DNA from: Klebsiella aerogenes KCTC 2190
GTDB taxonomy: Bacteria > Pseudomonadota > Gammaproteobacteria > Enterobacterales > Enterobacteriaceae
Assembly: GCF_000215745.1 (NCBI RefSeq)
Contig: NC_015663.1
Coordinates: 2,418,001-2,482,000, forward strand
DNA: 64,000 nucleotides
Reading direction: 5' to 3'
The notes under the pieces were generated by a model. That model was not told the DNA's origin. It saw only the letters and a program-made list of their open reading frames with translations, and did not search any database. Shown here piece by piece: positions 20,457 to 29,973 of this stretch (its first letter is position 1; each line of letters opens with the position of its first letter). A program made the position numbers and the translations under genes.

Positions 20457-23120
20457 ATGTCAGAACGTTTCCAGAATGACGTGGATCCGATCGAAACTCG
20501 CGACTGGCAACAGGCGATCGAATCGGTCATCCGTGAAGAAGGTGTTGAGCGTGCTCAGTATCTGATCGACCAGCTTCTTTCTGAGGCCCGCAAAGGCGGC
20601 GTGAAAGTAGCGGCCGGTGCGGCAGCGCATAATTACGTCAACACTATTGCCGTTGAAGATGAACCGGAATACCCGGGCAATCTGGAGCTGGAACGCCGTA
20701 TTCGTTCAGCGATCCGTTGGAACGCCATCATGACCGTTCTGCGCGCATCGAAGAAAGATCTGGAGCTGGGTGGCCACATGGCATCCTACCAGTCTTCCGC
20801 TACCTTCTACGAAGTTTGCTTCAACCACTTCTTCCGTGCGCGCACTGAGAAAGACGGCGGCGATCTGGTTTACTTCCAGGGCCACATCTCTCCGGGCGTA
20901 TATGCACGTGCCTTCCTGGAAGGTCGTCTGACTGAAGAGCAGATGAACAACTTCCGTCAGGAAGTTCACGGTAATGGTCTGTCCTCTTATCCGCACCCGA
21001 AACTGATGCCGGAATTCTGGCAGTTCCCGACCGTATCAATGGGGCTGGGGCCGTTGGGCGCAATCTATCAGGCTAAATTCCTGAAATATCTGGAACACCG
21101 TGGTCTGAAAGACACCTCTGCGCAAACCGTTTACGCCTTCCTGGGCGATGGCGAGATGGATGAGCCGGAATCTAAAGGCGCTATCACCATCGCGACCCGT
21201 GAAAAACTGGATAACCTGGTCTTCGTCATCAACTGCAACCTGCAGCGTCTGGACGGCCCGGTCACCGGTAACGGTAAAATCATTAACGAACTGGAAGGCA
21301 TCTTCGGTGGTGCTGGCTGGAACGTTATCAAGGTTATCTGGGGCGGTCGTTGGGATGAGCTGCTGCGTAAAGACACCAGCGGTAAGCTGATTCAGCTGAT
21401 GAACGAAACCGTTGACGGCGACTACCAGACCTTCAAATCCAAAGACGGCGCCTACGTTCGTGAGCACTTCTTCGGTAAATATCCGGAAACCGCCGCGCTG
21501 GTTGCCGACTGGACTGACGAGCAGATCTGGGCCCTGAACCGTGGCGGTCACGATCCGAAGAAAGTCTACGCTGCACTGAAAAAAGCGCAGGAAACCAAAG
21601 GCCAGCCGACCGTGATTCTGGCGCATACCATTAAAGGTTATGGTATGGGCGACACCGCGGAAGGTAAAAACATCGCGCACCAGGTTAAGAAAATGAACAT
21701 GGACGGCGTTCGCTACGTCCGCGATCGTTTCAACGTGCCGGTGGCTGATGCCGATATCGAAAAACTGCCGTACGTGACCTTCCCGGAAGGTTCTGAAGAG
21801 CACACTTACCTGCACGCTCAACGTGAAAAGCTGAACGGCTACCTGCCGACTCGTCAGCCGAAATTCACTGAGAAACTGGAGCTGCCGACCCTGGCCGACT
21901 TCAGCGCGCTGCTGGAAGAGCAAAACAAAGAAATCTCTACCACTATCGCTTTCGTTCGTGCCCTGAACGTGATGCTGAAGAACAAGTCGATCAAAGATCG
22001 TCTGGTGCCGATCATCGCCGATGAAGCGCGTACTTTCGGTATGGAAGGTCTGTTCCGTCAGATCGGTATCTACAGCCCGAACGGCCAGCAGTACACCCCG
22101 CAGGACCGTGAGCAGGTTGCATACTACAAAGAAGACGAGAAAGGCCAGATTCTGCAGGAAGGTATTAACGAGCTGGGCGCAGGCGCATCCTGGCTGGCTG
22201 CTGCGACCTCCTACAGCACCAACGACCTGCCGATGATTCCGTTCTACATCTACTACTCGATGTTCGGCTTCCAGCGTATCGGCGATCTGTGCTGGGCGGC
22301 TGGCGATCAGCAGGCTCGCGGCTTCCTGATTGGCGGTACTTCCGGTCGTACTACGCTGAACGGCGAAGGTCTGCAGCACGAAGATGGTCACAGCCACATT
22401 CAGTCGCTGACTATCCCGAACTGTATCTCCTACGACCCGTCTTACGCGTACGAAGTCGCTGTCATCATGCATGACGGTCTGGTACGTATGTACGGCGAAG
22501 CGCAAGAGAACGTTTACTACTACATCACTACACTGAACGAAAACTACCACATGCCGGCCATGCCGGAAGGCGCCGAGGAAGGTATCCGTAAAGGTATCTA
22601 CAAACTCGAAACCCTCGAAGGTAGCAAAGGTAAAGTTCAGCTGCTGGGCTCCGGTTCTATCCTGCGTCACGTTCGTGAAGCAGCGCAGATCCTGGCGAAA
22701 GATTACGGCGTAGGTTCTGACGTGTATAGCGTCACCTCCTTCACCGAACTGGCGCGTGATGGCCAGGATTGCGAACGCTGGAACATGCTGCACCCGCTGG
22801 AAACTCCGCGCGTACCGTACATCGCTCAGGTGATGAACGACGCTCCGGCTGTAGCATCCACTGACTATATGAAACTGTTCGCCGAGCAGGTTCGTACTTA
22901 CGTACCGGCTGATGATTACCGCGTACTGGGTACCGATGGCTTCGGTCGTTCCGACAGCCGTGAAAACCTGCGTCACCACTTCGAAGTTGATGCTTCCTAC
23001 GTGGTCGTTGCGGCGCTGGGCGAACTGGCTAAACGTGGTGAAATCGATAAGAAAGTTGTGGCTGACGCCATTGCTAAATTCGACATCGATGCAGAAAAAG
23101 TTAACCCGCGTCTGGCGTAA
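20457..23120 (+). CDS. aceE: Pyruvate dehydrogenase E1 component AceE
   Basis: Thiamine-diphosphate-dependent E1 subunit of the pyruvate dehydrogenase complex; it decarboxylates pyruvate and acetylates the lipoyl groups of AceF. The 887 residues equal the homodimeric E. coli type. The ThDP motif begins [10 protein letters not shown] near residue 230 and closes with NCN about 27 residues on. A strong ribosome binding site (ATAAGGAATA) precedes the ATG. aceF begins 14 bp downstream. Confidence 0.99.
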   Translation: MSERFQNDVDPIETRDWQQAIESVIREEGVERAQYLIDQLLSEARKGGVKVAAGAAAHNYVNTIAVEDEPEYPGNLELERRIRSAIRWNAIMTVLRASKKDLELGGHMASYQSSATFYEVCFNHFFRARTEKDGGDLVYFQGHISPGVYARAFLEGRLTEEQMNNFRQEVHGNGLSSYPHPKLMPEFWQFPTVSMGLGPLGAIYQAKFLKYLEHRGLKDTSAQTVYAFLGDGEMDEPESKGAITIATREKLDNLVFVINCNLQRLDGPVTGNGKIINELEGIFGGAGWNVIKVIWGGRWDELLRKDTSGKLIQLMNETVDGDYQTFKSKDGAYVREHFFGKYPETAALVADWTDEQIWALNRGGHDPKKVYAALKKAQETKGQPTVILAHTIKGYGMGDTAEGKNIAHQVKKMNMDGVRYVRDRFNVPVADADIEKLPYVTFPEGSEEHTYLHAQREKLNGYLPTRQPKFTEKLELPTLADFSALLEEQNKEISTTIAFVRALNVMLKNKSIKDRLVPIIADEARTFGMEGLFRQIGIYSPNGQQYTPQDREQVAYYKEDEKGQILQEGINELGAGASWLAAATSYSTNDLPMIPFYIYYSMFGFQRIGDLCWAAGDQQARGFLIGGTSGRTTLNGEGLQHEDGHSHIQSLTIPNCISYDPSYAYEVAVIMHDGLVRMYGEAQENVYYYITTLNENYHMPAMPEGAEEGIRKGIYKLETLEGSKGKVQLLGSGSILRHVREAAQILAKDYGVGSDVYSVTSFTELARDGQDCERWNMLHPLETPRVPYIAQVMNDAPAVASTDYMKLFAEQVRTYVPADDYRVLGTDGFGRSDSRENLRHHFEVDASYVVVAALGELAKRGEIDKKVVADAIAKFDIDAEKVNPRLA

Positions 23121-23134
23121 GAGGTAAGAGAATA

Positions 23135-25027
23135 ATGGCTATCGAAATCAAAGTACCGGACATCGGGGCTGATGAAGTTGAAATCACCGAGATCCTGGTC
23201 AAAGTTGGCGACAAAGTTGAAGCTGAACAGTCGCTGATCACCGTAGAAGGCGACAAGGCCTCTATGGAAGTTCCGTCTCCGCAGGCTGGCGTCGTGAAAG
23301 AGATTAAAGTCTCCGTCGGCGACAAAACCGAGACTGGCAAACTGATCATGATTTTCGATTCCGCCGAAGGTGCAGCAGCCGCTGCACCTGCGCAGGAAGA
23401 GAAAGCGGCTGCTCCGGCACCGGCAGCAGCGCCGGCGGCAAGCGCAGCGAAAGAAGTTCACGTACCGGATATCGGCGGCGATGAAGTTGAAGTCACCGAG
23501 ATCATGGTTAAAGTGGGCGACACTATTGCCGCTGAGCAATCCCTGATCACCGTCGAAGGCGACAAAGCTTCTATGGAAGTTCCGGCGCCGTTCGCGGGTA
23601 CCGTTAAAGAGATCAAAATCAACACCGGCGACAAAGTGTCCACCGGCTCCCTGATCATGATCTTCGAAGTGGCGGGCGCTGCGCCTGCAGCCGCTCCGGC
23701 ACAGGCTGCCGCTCCGGCTGCCGCGGCACCAGCTGCAGCGGCTGGCGTGAAAGACGTTAACGTACCGGATATCGGCGGCGACGAAGTTGAAGTTACCGAA
23801 GTGATGGTAAAAGTTGGCGATAAAGTGGCTGCTGAGCAGTCACTGATCACCGTCGAAGGCGACAAAGCTTCTATGGAAGTTCCGGCGCCGTTCGCGGGTA
23901 CCGTTAAAGAGATCAAAATCAGCACCGGCGACAAAGTATCCACCGGCTCTCTGATCATGGTCTTCGAAGTGGAAGGCGCCGCGCCTGCTGCTGCTCCGGC
24001 TCAGGCCGCGGCACCGGCACCGGCTGCTGCACCTGCACCGGCTCAGAAAGCTGCCGCGCCGGCTGCGAAAGCAGAAGGTAAAACCGAATTCGCTGAAAAC
24101 GAAGCTTACGTTCACGCGACTCCGCTGATTCGCCGCCTGGCGCGCGAGTTCGGCGTAAACCTGGCGAAAGTGAAAGGGACCGGCCGTAAAGGTCGTATCC
24201 TGCGCGAAGACGTTCAGGCTTACGTGAAAGAAGCGGTTAAACGCGCTGAATCCGCACCGGCTGCTGCCGCAGGCGGCGGTCTGCCGGGCATGCTGCCATG
24301 GCCGAAAGTTGACTTCAGCAAGTTTGGCGAAATCGAAGAAGTGGAACTGGGTCGTATCCAGAAAATCTCTGGCGCTAACCTGAGCCGTAACTGGGTGATG
24401 ATCCCGCACGTTACGCACTTCGACAAAACCGATATCACCGATCTGGAAGCGTTCCGCAAGCAGCAGAATGCCGAAGCTGAGAAGCGCAAACTGGACGTGA
24501 AATTCACCCCAGTGGTCTTCATCATGAAAGCCGTTGCCGCTGCGCTTGAGCAGATGCCGCGCTTCAACAGCTCGCTGTCCGAAGACGGTCAGCGCCTGAC
24601 GCTGAAGAAATACATCAACATCGGTGTGGCGGTTGATACTCCGAACGGTCTGGTGGTTCCGGTCTTTAAAGACGTGAACAAGAAGAGCATCACCGAGCTG
24701 TCTCGCGAGCTGACCACCATCTCGAAGAAAGCGCGCGATGGCAAGCTGACTGCTGGCGAAATGCAGGGCGGTTGCTTCACCATCTCCAGCATCGGCGGCC
24801 TGGGTACTACCCACTTCGCGCCGATTGTTAACGCGCCGGAAGTGGCCATCCTGGGCGTGTCTAAGTCCGCGATGGAGCCGGTATGGAATGGTAAAGAGTT
24901 CGTTCCGCGTCTGATGCTGCCGATCTCTCTGTCCTTCGACCACCGCGTCATCGACGGTGCTGATGGTGCCCGCTTCATTACCATCATTAACAACACCTTG
25001 AGCGACATTCGCCGCCTGGTGATGTAA
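23135..25027 (+). CDS. aceF: Pyruvate dehydrogenase E2, dihydrolipoyl acetyltransferase AceF
   Basis: Core of the PDH complex, transferring acetyl groups to CoA. The 630-residue protein has three lipoyl domains in tandem, with lipoylated lysines in GDKASME at K41, K144 and about K244, joined by Ala-Pro linkers; then an E1/E3-binding domain ([21 protein letters not shown]) and the catalytic domain with [12 protein letters not shown] near the C-terminus (active His). Domains 2 and 3 share an 89-bp block of identical DNA exactly 300 bp apart, unlike domain 1. Confidence 0.99.
   Translation: MAIEIKVPDIGADEVEITEILVKVGDKVEAEQSLITVEGDKASMEVPSPQAGVVKEIKVSVGDKTETGKLIMIFDSAEGAAAAAPAQEEKAAAPAPAAAPAASAAKEVHVPDIGGDEVEVTEIMVKVGDTIAAEQSLITVEGDKASMEVPAPFAGTVKEIKINTGDKVSTGSLIMIFEVAGAAPAAAPAQAAAPAAAAPAAAAGVKDVNVPDIGGDEVEVTEVMVKVGDKVAAEQSLITVEGDKASMEVPAPFAGTVKEIKISTGDKVSTGSLIMVFEVEGAAPAAAPAQAAAPAPAAAPAPAQKAAAPAAKAEGKTEFAENEAYVHATPLIRRLAREFGVNLAKVKGTGRKGRILREDVQAYVKEAVKRAESAPAAAAGGGLPGMLPWPKVDFSKFGEIEEVELGRIQKISGANLSRNWVMIPHVTHFDKTDITDLEAFRKQQNAEAEKRKLDVKFTPVVFIMKAVAAALEQMPRFNSSLSEDGQRLTLKKYINIGVAVDTPNGLVVPVFKDVNKKSITELSRELTTISKKARDGKLTAGEMQGGCFTISSIGGLGTTHFAPIVNAPEVAILGVSKSAMEPVWNGKEFVPRLMLPISLSFDHRVIDGADGARFITIINNTLSDIRRLVM
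23543..23931 (+). repeat. In-register 89-bp direct repeat within aceF lipoyl domains 2 and 3
   Basis: Bases 23543-23631 and 23843-23931 are identical, including third codon positions, with a period of exactly 300 bp. The matching part of lipoyl domain 1 differs at many positions. The period equals one lipoyl-domain-plus-linker unit. Confidence 0.9.
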
Positions 25028-25034
25028 GCGAAAA

Positions 25035-25059
25035 AGCCGGCCTGACGGCCGGCTTTTTT
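25035..25059 (+). terminator. Intrinsic terminator after aceF
   Basis: AGCCGGCC-TGAC-GGCCGGCT (25035-25054) is followed by a T-run to 25059. It separates aceEF from lpd, which therefore needs its own promoter or read-through. Confidence 0.9.
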
Positions 25060-25122
25060 CTGATAACCTCAGGCAGTTGAGGATTATCAGCAACAAAGGA
25101 CAAAATCGTTTGCCGTTTGTTG

Positions 25123-25151
25123 TTTAAAAATTGTTAACAATTTTGTAAAAT
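25123..25151 (+). promoter_or_regulatory. Probable lpd promoter
   Basis: TAAAAT (25146-25151) with a weak -35 TTTAAA (25123-25128), 17-bp spacing, lies in an AT-rich stretch that includes the palindrome AAATTGTTAACAATTT (about 25128-25143). It follows a strong terminator, and E. coli lpd is known to have an independent promoter, needed because Lpd also serves 2-oxoglutarate dehydrogenase and glycine cleavage. Confidence 0.5.
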
Positions 25152-25233
25152 ACACGCGGATAGAACGTCCCGGTGGACTTGGGCGTAATAATAAAAGCGT
25201 CAGACCCGCCGGATATAAATTACAGAGGTCATG

Positions 25234-26658
25234 ATGAGTACTGAAATCAAAACTCAGGTCGTGGTACTTGGGGCAGGTCCTGCAGGCTACTCTGCAGCCT
25301 TCCGTTGCGCTGATTTAGGTCTGGAAACCGTCATCGTAGAACGTTACAGCTCTCTGGGCGGTGTTTGCCTGAACGTGGGTTGTATCCCTTCTAAAGCACT
25401 GCTTCACGTTGCTAAAGTTATCGAAGAAGCGAAAGCGCTGGCCGAACACGGCATCGTTTTCGGCGAACCGAAAACCGACATTGACAAGATCCGCACCTGG
25501 AAAGAAAAAGTTATCACTCAGCTGACCGGTGGTCTGGCTGGCATGGCCAAAGGTCGTAAAGTGAAGGTTGTTAACGGTCTGGGTAAATTCACCGGCGCTA
25601 ACACCCTGGAAGTTGAAGGCGAAAACGGCAAAACCGTGATTAACTTCGACAACGCGATCATCGCGGCGGGCTCCCGTCCGATTCAATTGCCGTTTATCCC
25701 GCATGAAGATCCGCGCGTTTGGGATTCCACCGACGCTCTGGAACTGAAATCTGTACCGAAACGCATGCTGGTTATGGGCGGCGGTATCATCGGTCTGGAA
25801 ATGGGTACCGTATACCATGCGCTGGGTTCAGAGATTGACGTGGTTGAAATGTTCGACCAGGTTATCCCGGCTGCCGACAAAGACGTGGTTAAAGTCTTCA
25901 CCAAGCGTATCAGCAAGAAATTCAACCTGATGCTGGAAACCAAAGTGACTGCCGTTGAAGCAAAAGAAGACGGTATTTACGTTTCCATGGAAGGCAAAAA
26001 AGCCCCGGCGGAAGCGCAGCGTTACGACGCGGTGCTGGTAGCTATCGGCCGCGTGCCGAACGGTAAAAACCTCGACGCAGGCAAAGCCGGCGTGGAAGTT
26101 GACGATCGCGGCTTCATTCGCGTTGACAAACAAATGCGCACCAACGTGCCGCACATCTTTGCTATCGGCGATATCGTCGGTCAGCCGATGTTGGCGCACA
26201 AAGGCGTACACGAAGGTCACGTTGCCGCAGAAGTTATCTCCGGCCTGAAACACTACTTCGATCCGAAAGTGATCCCGTCCATCGCCTACACCGAGCCAGA
26301 AGTGGCATGGGTTGGCCTGACTGAGAAAGAAGCGAAAGAGAAAGGCATCAGCTACGAAACCGCCACCTTCCCGTGGGCTGCTTCCGGCCGTGCTATCGCT
26401 TCCGACTGCGCAGACGGTATGACCAAACTGATCTTCGACAAAGAGACCCACCGTGTTATCGGCGGCGCGATTGTCGGCACCAACGGCGGCGAGCTGCTGG
26501 GTGAAATCGGTCTGGCTATCGAAATGGGCTGCGACGCTGAAGACATCGCGCTGACTATCCACGCTCACCCGACTCTGCATGAGTCCGTTGGCCTGGCGGC
26601 AGAAGTCTTCGAAGGTAGCATTACCGACCTGCCAAACGCGAAAGCGAAGAAAAAGTAA
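25234..26658 (+). CDS. lpd: Dihydrolipoyl dehydrogenase Lpd (E3)
   Basis: FAD-dependent E3 subunit shared by PDH, 2-oxoglutarate dehydrogenase and the glycine cleavage system. I start at the second of two adjacent ATGs (25234; MSTEIKTQVVV) because the AGAGG ribosome binding site is spaced 5 bases from it; this gives 474 residues as in E. coli. Visible are the FAD motif GAGPAGYSAA, redox pair in GGVCLNVGC (C45/C50), NAD motif GGGIIGLEMG, and C-terminal active-site HAHPTLHES. Confidence 0.98.
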   Translation: MSTEIKTQVVVLGAGPAGYSAAFRCADLGLETVIVERYSSLGGVCLNVGCIPSKALLHVAKVIEEAKALAEHGIVFGEPKTDIDKIRTWKEKVITQLTGGLAGMAKGRKVKVVNGLGKFTGANTLEVEGENGKTVINFDNAIIAAGSRPIQLPFIPHEDPRVWDSTDALELKSVPKRMLVMGGGIIGLEMGTVYHALGSEIDVVEMFDQVIPAADKDVVKVFTKRISKKFNLMLETKVTAVEAKEDGIYVSMEGKKAPAEAQRYDAVLVAIGRVPNGKNLDAGKAGVEVDDRGFIRVDKQMRTNVPHIFAIGDIVGQPMLAHKGVHEGHVAAEVISGLKHYFDPKVIPSIAYTEPEVAWVGLTEKEAKEKGISYETATFPWAASGRAIASDCADGMTKLIFDKETHRVIGGAIVGTNGGELLGEIGLAIEMGCDAEDIALTIHAHPTLHESVGLAAEVFEGSITDLPNAKAKKK

Positions 26659-26683
26659 CTTTTTCTTTCAGCTAAAATGCATA

Positions 26684-26708
26684 AGCGGCTCTAAGAGCCG
26701 CTTTTTTT
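26684..26708 (+). terminator. Intrinsic terminator after lpd
   Basis: AGCGGCTC-TAA-GAGCCGCT (26684-26702) runs into seven T residues (26702-26708), 25 bp past the lpd stop. Confidence 0.9.
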
Positions 26709-26822
26709 ATCGCTAATGTTTAGAACTATGTCCCTGTTCACAAACCGCTACACCTCATACATACTTTGAAAATAGTCACCCAGTAAACTAATAGGTAGTT
26801 AATTATGTATCTGAGGTGTGAG

Positions 26823-27107
26823 ATGAAACGCTTATTGACCACGGCGCTGTTAGCCACGATGTTCGTATCCGGTATGGCCTGCGCGGCTGATGCAACCATT
26901 CCATGGGCGGCGAACAGCGGCGGTACCGAAAGTACCCATATTGCGGCGATGGGCCAGGATCTGAATGCGCAGCATCAGTTGGTGACGAAGACGAATGAAG
27001 GGGTGTGGGCGGCGAATTCCGGGAGCATCAGCTCGGATGAAGCGGCGCTGACCAGTCAGAAACCTGCTTTTGCCGGTTATCCGGAGCTGATGCCGCACCA
27101 GGGCTAA
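26823..27107 (+). CDS. Small exported protein with duplicated WAANSG motif, function unknown
   Basis: I do not recognise this 94-residue protein. Residues 1-22 form a Sec signal peptide (MKRLLTTALLATMFVSGMACA), so the mature part is periplasmic or secreted, about 72 residues. The hexapeptide WAANSG occurs twice, at residues 28-33 and 62-67. GAGGTGTGAG directly before the ATG supplies a ribosome binding site; the open frame starts 18 bp earlier but lacks one. It stands alone between lpd and the convergent DUF2950 gene, with its own downstream terminator. Confidence 0.7.
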   Translation: MKRLLTTALLATMFVSGMACAADATIPWAANSGGTESTHIAAMGQDLNAQHQLVTKTNEGVWAANSGSISSDEAALTSQKPAFAGYPELMPHQG

Positions 27108-27119
27108 GCATAAGAGAGT

Positions 27120-27153
27120 GCCCGGTTGCTATCGCGCAACCGGGCATTTTTTT
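27120..27153. terminator. Terminator between small exported protein and DUF2950 gene
   Basis: A perfect 10-bp stem GCCCGGTTGC (27120-27129) / GCAACCGGGC (27136-27145) is followed by ATTTTTTT on the plus strand. The hairpin lies between convergent genes. Confidence 0.85.
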
Positions 27154-27958
27154 ATTGATTGATCGGCTGCCATCCCGCTGCTGAATCGGGGGCAAAATGC
27201 GTAATTGCCTGCGCTTTCGTCGCGCTCTCTTCGCCCAGGTTCGCCTGCCAGACTCGATCATTCTGATCGATCATGAAGCTCATCACCCCGGTTTCTCCCC
27301 ATTCCACCGGCCAGGCCAGTAAGGCGACGCCTTGGTTATCGTTATCGGCGATAATGCGGAAGCGGTAGCCATGATAACCGGCGCCGGGCTCCGTCGGGCT
27401 AAAGGCCGGCCCCAGCGGGCTGGGCGTTTCGCCCGGTGAGGTTGGCCAGTACAGGCCATCTTTTTTGCCTTCGCTGCTGATGATTTTTTGCGCCCAGCGA
27501 TGATTCATTTGATAGTAATCCTGCTGGGCATCAACGTAGGCGTGCATGGCGGCAATTGCCGACAGTTCATTGCGGCCGATGGCGCGTGTGAGAATTTCAT
27601 CTTCTCCGGCCGCCATATCAAAACGCCAGCCCTGTTCATCTTTGACAATGGGAATCGGCAACCGCCACGCTTCACTACCGACATCAAGCCAGGCGCTATT
27701 ACCCTGCTGGACAATGACGTGTTTCACCTGCCAGTCGCGCTGAAAGCGGTCGACGGCATTGGGATCAATACCATCGGTGGGTAAAAACTGCTGCCAGTTA
27801 TCGCCGAGCAGATTATTGAGCGCGGCTTTATCACGATGATTGAGCGCATCGGCCAGCGCGCTTGCGGCTTTCTCCGGCGTGGGGAACGGTTGCTGGGCGA
27901 AGGTGGCGAGCGGCGACAGCATTAGCGATAATAGGGCGATCTGTAATGGTTTTCTCAT
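27152..27958 (-). CDS. DUF2950 family exported protein
   Basis: Protein of 268 residues when started at 27958 (MRKPLQIALL), with a clear Sec signal peptide ending near ATFAQQ. The segment LLGDNWQQFLPTDGIDPNAVDRF and the C-terminal GYHGYRFRI ... WPVEWGETGVMSFMI region fit the DUF2950 family, whose function is not known. It follows the DUF3300 gene by 10 bp on the same strand, so the two are probably one transcript and both act in the envelope. The open frame extends to 27988 into the upstream gene without support. Confidence 0.82.
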   Translation of the reverse strand: MRKPLQIALLSLMLSPLATFAQQPFPTPEKAASALADALNHRDKAALNNLLGDNWQQFLPTDGIDPNAVDRFQRDWQVKHVIVQQGNSAWLDVGSEAWRLPIPIVKDEQGWRFDMAAGEDEILTRAIGRNELSAIAAMHAYVDAQQDYYQMNHRWAQKIISSEGKKDGLYWPTSPGETPSPLGPAFSPTEPGAGYHGYRFRIIADNDNQGVALLAWPVEWGETGVMSFMIDQNDRVWQANLGEESATKAQAITHFAPDSAAGWQPINQ

Positions 27959-27968
27959 CTGCTCATCC

Positions 27969-29618
27969 TCAGCGACGACGCAATTCATGATGTTCGGAAA
28001 GACGCTCTCTGGCGGCGCCGCGCTGTTCGCTGCTCAAGCCGGAAATATTACGGCTTTGCAGCCCGCGCGCCTGCTGTGATTGCCAGGAGGGGGAGCGACT
28101 TTCGTTGCCGCTTAAGGCATTGGCGCGTACCGTGCTCACAGCTTGCTGACGTTGGGCCGGCGTCGCGGAGTGAATCTGCTGACGGCGCTGTTGTTGCTGA
28201 GGCGTTGGATTCTGCACGTGGCTCTTCACGGCCTCGCGATGCTGTTGCTGCTGTGGCGTTGGGTGTTGCAGCTGCGTTTTCGCCGCTTCGCGACGCTGCT
28301 GTTTGGCAGGCGTCGGCGTGCTGTCGTAGCCACGGTAGCTGCTGCGCTGGGTGGCCTGCTTCAATTGCTGAGAGGCTGCCTGACGCTGCGCATCGCGCGA
28401 GGCGCTAGTGGCCGCCAGTTTGCCTGCGCTGGCGGCAGGGGCGTTGGGATGCTGGAGCTGCGTCATCGCCGCTTGCCGTTGAGCATTGCGATCGACCGGC
28501 GCATGCTGGGTTGCGCTGAGTCCGCCGGGCACATTGGTCTGATGATAGCGCTGGGCGACATTATTATTCGGATAAGGCACGTTGCCGCGATAGGCGGGGT
28601 TGTGCTGCCAGTTAACATGGTTACCCGGCAGATTCTGCCCGGTAATGCGGTTGAAATTATTCACATTAATATTGATGTTATCGCCATTGTGCTGGTAACC
28701 GCCGTGATGGTAATCGTCATCATGATGATGGTAATCATCGTCATCATCCCAGTCGATGCTGCTGAAGAGCGCCCAGGTGGTGGCGACGCCAAGGCTGTAA
28801 CCAAAACCTTTGACGAAGCTATCGGTGAACTGCTCTCCAGGAGGCGGCGGCAGATAGACCGGGGGATAGGCGCTATTCGGCCAACTGCCGTAGACGGTCG
28901 AAGGGTTATAGCTTGGAACGTATACCACCTGCGGATTGGTCGGTTCAATTTTGATGATCTGCGAAGGCGCTGGCGATGGCGTTGAGGTTGTTGAGGTTGT
29001 TGAGGTTGATACCGTGCTGCTATTCGATGACCTCGAAGAGGCCGGCGCGGCGGCCGTGACGGTCACCTTTTGTTGCGGTGTGGATTTTAATGTTCCGGTT
29101 TGTTGGGCAATAGCGCGCAGGCGCTGTACGGAATCCATCACGTCGTGCGGCTGGGCTAAAAATGCATCGCCAAGGTTTTCTACCCACGGCGGGTTTTCGC
29201 CCATCATTGCCAGCAGGGCGGGAAAAGCGACGAGGGATTTAACGCTCGGATCCCACGGCTGGTTGGCAACGGCCTGCACGGCCGCGTCGCCTTTCATCGA
29301 CGGGTTATCCTGCGACCACTGCACCGCCTGCATGACGTTGTCCGGATAGGTGGAGGCCATCAGTACCTGCGAGAGTAAACTGTCCGGGTAGAGCGCGATT
29401 GGCGCGACCCATTGGTCGATTTGCGCCTGGGTATAGGTGGCGGCGACAGGTTGCGCTGGCGCAGTCGCTGGTGCTGACGTTGGCACAGGCTGCCCCGTCA
29501 CCGGCGCTTCAGCGATAGTCTCTGGGGTACGACTTTTAACATATAGCGTTCCCGCCGCCGCGAGTAAGCCGGCGCTGCAGAGCAGGGCGATAATATGGGG
29601 TTTGAACGGTAGTGACAT
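27969..29618 (-). CDS. yacH: DUF3300 family envelope protein (YacH-like)
   Basis: About 549 residues from the ATG at 29618, which has AGGAG upstream; a longer open frame to 29771 lacks conservation. It has an N-terminal hydrophobic segment (residues about 9-25) acting as signal or anchor, and a DUF3300 domain (about 60-200: QIDQWVAPIALYPDSLLSQVLMASTYP). A Thr/Ser linker follows, encoded partly by a 9-bp tandem repeat. Then come PSYNPSTVYGSWP, an Asp/His-rich stretch around residues 288-304, and a Gln/His/Pro-rich tail with repeats such as KTQLQHPTPQQQQ. It occupies the lpd-acnB position of E. coli yacH. Function unknown; metal binding by the Asp/His stretch is only a guess. Confidence 0.82.
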   Translation of the reverse strand: MSLPFKPHIIALLCSAGLLAAAGTLYVKSRTPETIAEAPVTGQPVPTSAPATAPAQPVAATYTQAQIDQWVAPIALYPDSLLSQVLMASTYPDNVMQAVQWSQDNPSMKGDAAVQAVANQPWDPSVKSLVAFPALLAMMGENPPWVENLGDAFLAQPHDVMDSVQRLRAIAQQTGTLKSTPQQKVTVTAAAPASSRSSNSSTVSTSTTSTTSTPSPAPSQIIKIEPTNPQVVYVPSYNPSTVYGSWPNSAYPPVYLPPPPGEQFTDSFVKGFGYSLGVATTWALFSSIDWDDDDDYHHHDDDYHHGGYQHNGDNININVNNFNRITGQNLPGNHVNWQHNPAYRGNVPYPNNNVAQRYHQTNVPGGLSATQHAPVDRNAQRQAAMTQLQHPNAPAASAGKLAATSASRDAQRQAASQQLKQATQRSSYRGYDSTPTPAKQQRREAAKTQLQHPTPQQQQHREAVKSHVQNPTPQQQQRRQQIHSATPAQRQQAVSTVRANALSGNESRSPSWQSQQARGLQSRNISGLSSEQRGAARERLSEHHELRRR

Positions 29619-29973
29619 GGAAGCTCCTGACACAGAAATGTTACCCATCTCGCTCAAGTATCGGCGAAAACGGTACGTTACGGGAGTATATGAAGACGAT
29701 ATTGTTTTTTTTGATTTTTGTTGGGATCCTGACATTAAATCTGTAACAGAAATAAATTTATCTACCAGCATTTGAACAGAAAGCCTGCAATATCCTGCCC
29801 TTAACGATTCAGCTAAATTTTAATGTTGCTTTTTTGTAAACAGATTAACACCCTTCAAAAATCCTGCTATGCTGCCCTCGCGGTATCGGGCATTTACCCT
29901 ACAAACTGCTGTCTCACAGGAGCGTGAAGAAAATCGCCTACCGCATTTTACAATGAGAGCGAGGAGAACCGTC
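29619..29973. other. Divergent DUF3300-acnB intergenic region
   Basis: About 355 bp, AT-rich on the DUF3300 side. It contains a good acnB promoter (29845-29873) and about 100 bp of acnB leader ending in a strong GAGGAG ribosome binding site. In E. coli the acnB leader is a target of the small RNA RyhB; the Hfq/RyhB dependence here is inferred from homology. No gene was found. Confidence 0.5.
29845..29873 (+). promoter_or_regulatory. Probable acnB promoter
   Basis: TTAACA (29845-29850) and TATGCT (29868-29873) with a 17-bp spacer lie about 100 bp before the acnB start. Five of six bases match the -35 consensus. Confidence 0.6.

Noticed and set aside
21036..22979. 647-codon frame antisense to aceE
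   Set aside because: Frame shadow caused by the strong codon bias of aceE; no ribosome binding site or known protein.
23194..23960. Spaced repeats in aceF considered as a CRISPR-like array
   Set aside because: They are coding lipoyl-domain repeats with a 300-bp period in the reading frame.
28143..28985. 280-codon plus-strand frame opposite the DUF3300 gene
   Set aside because: Composition is an artefact of the repetitive Gln/His coding strand; no start signals.
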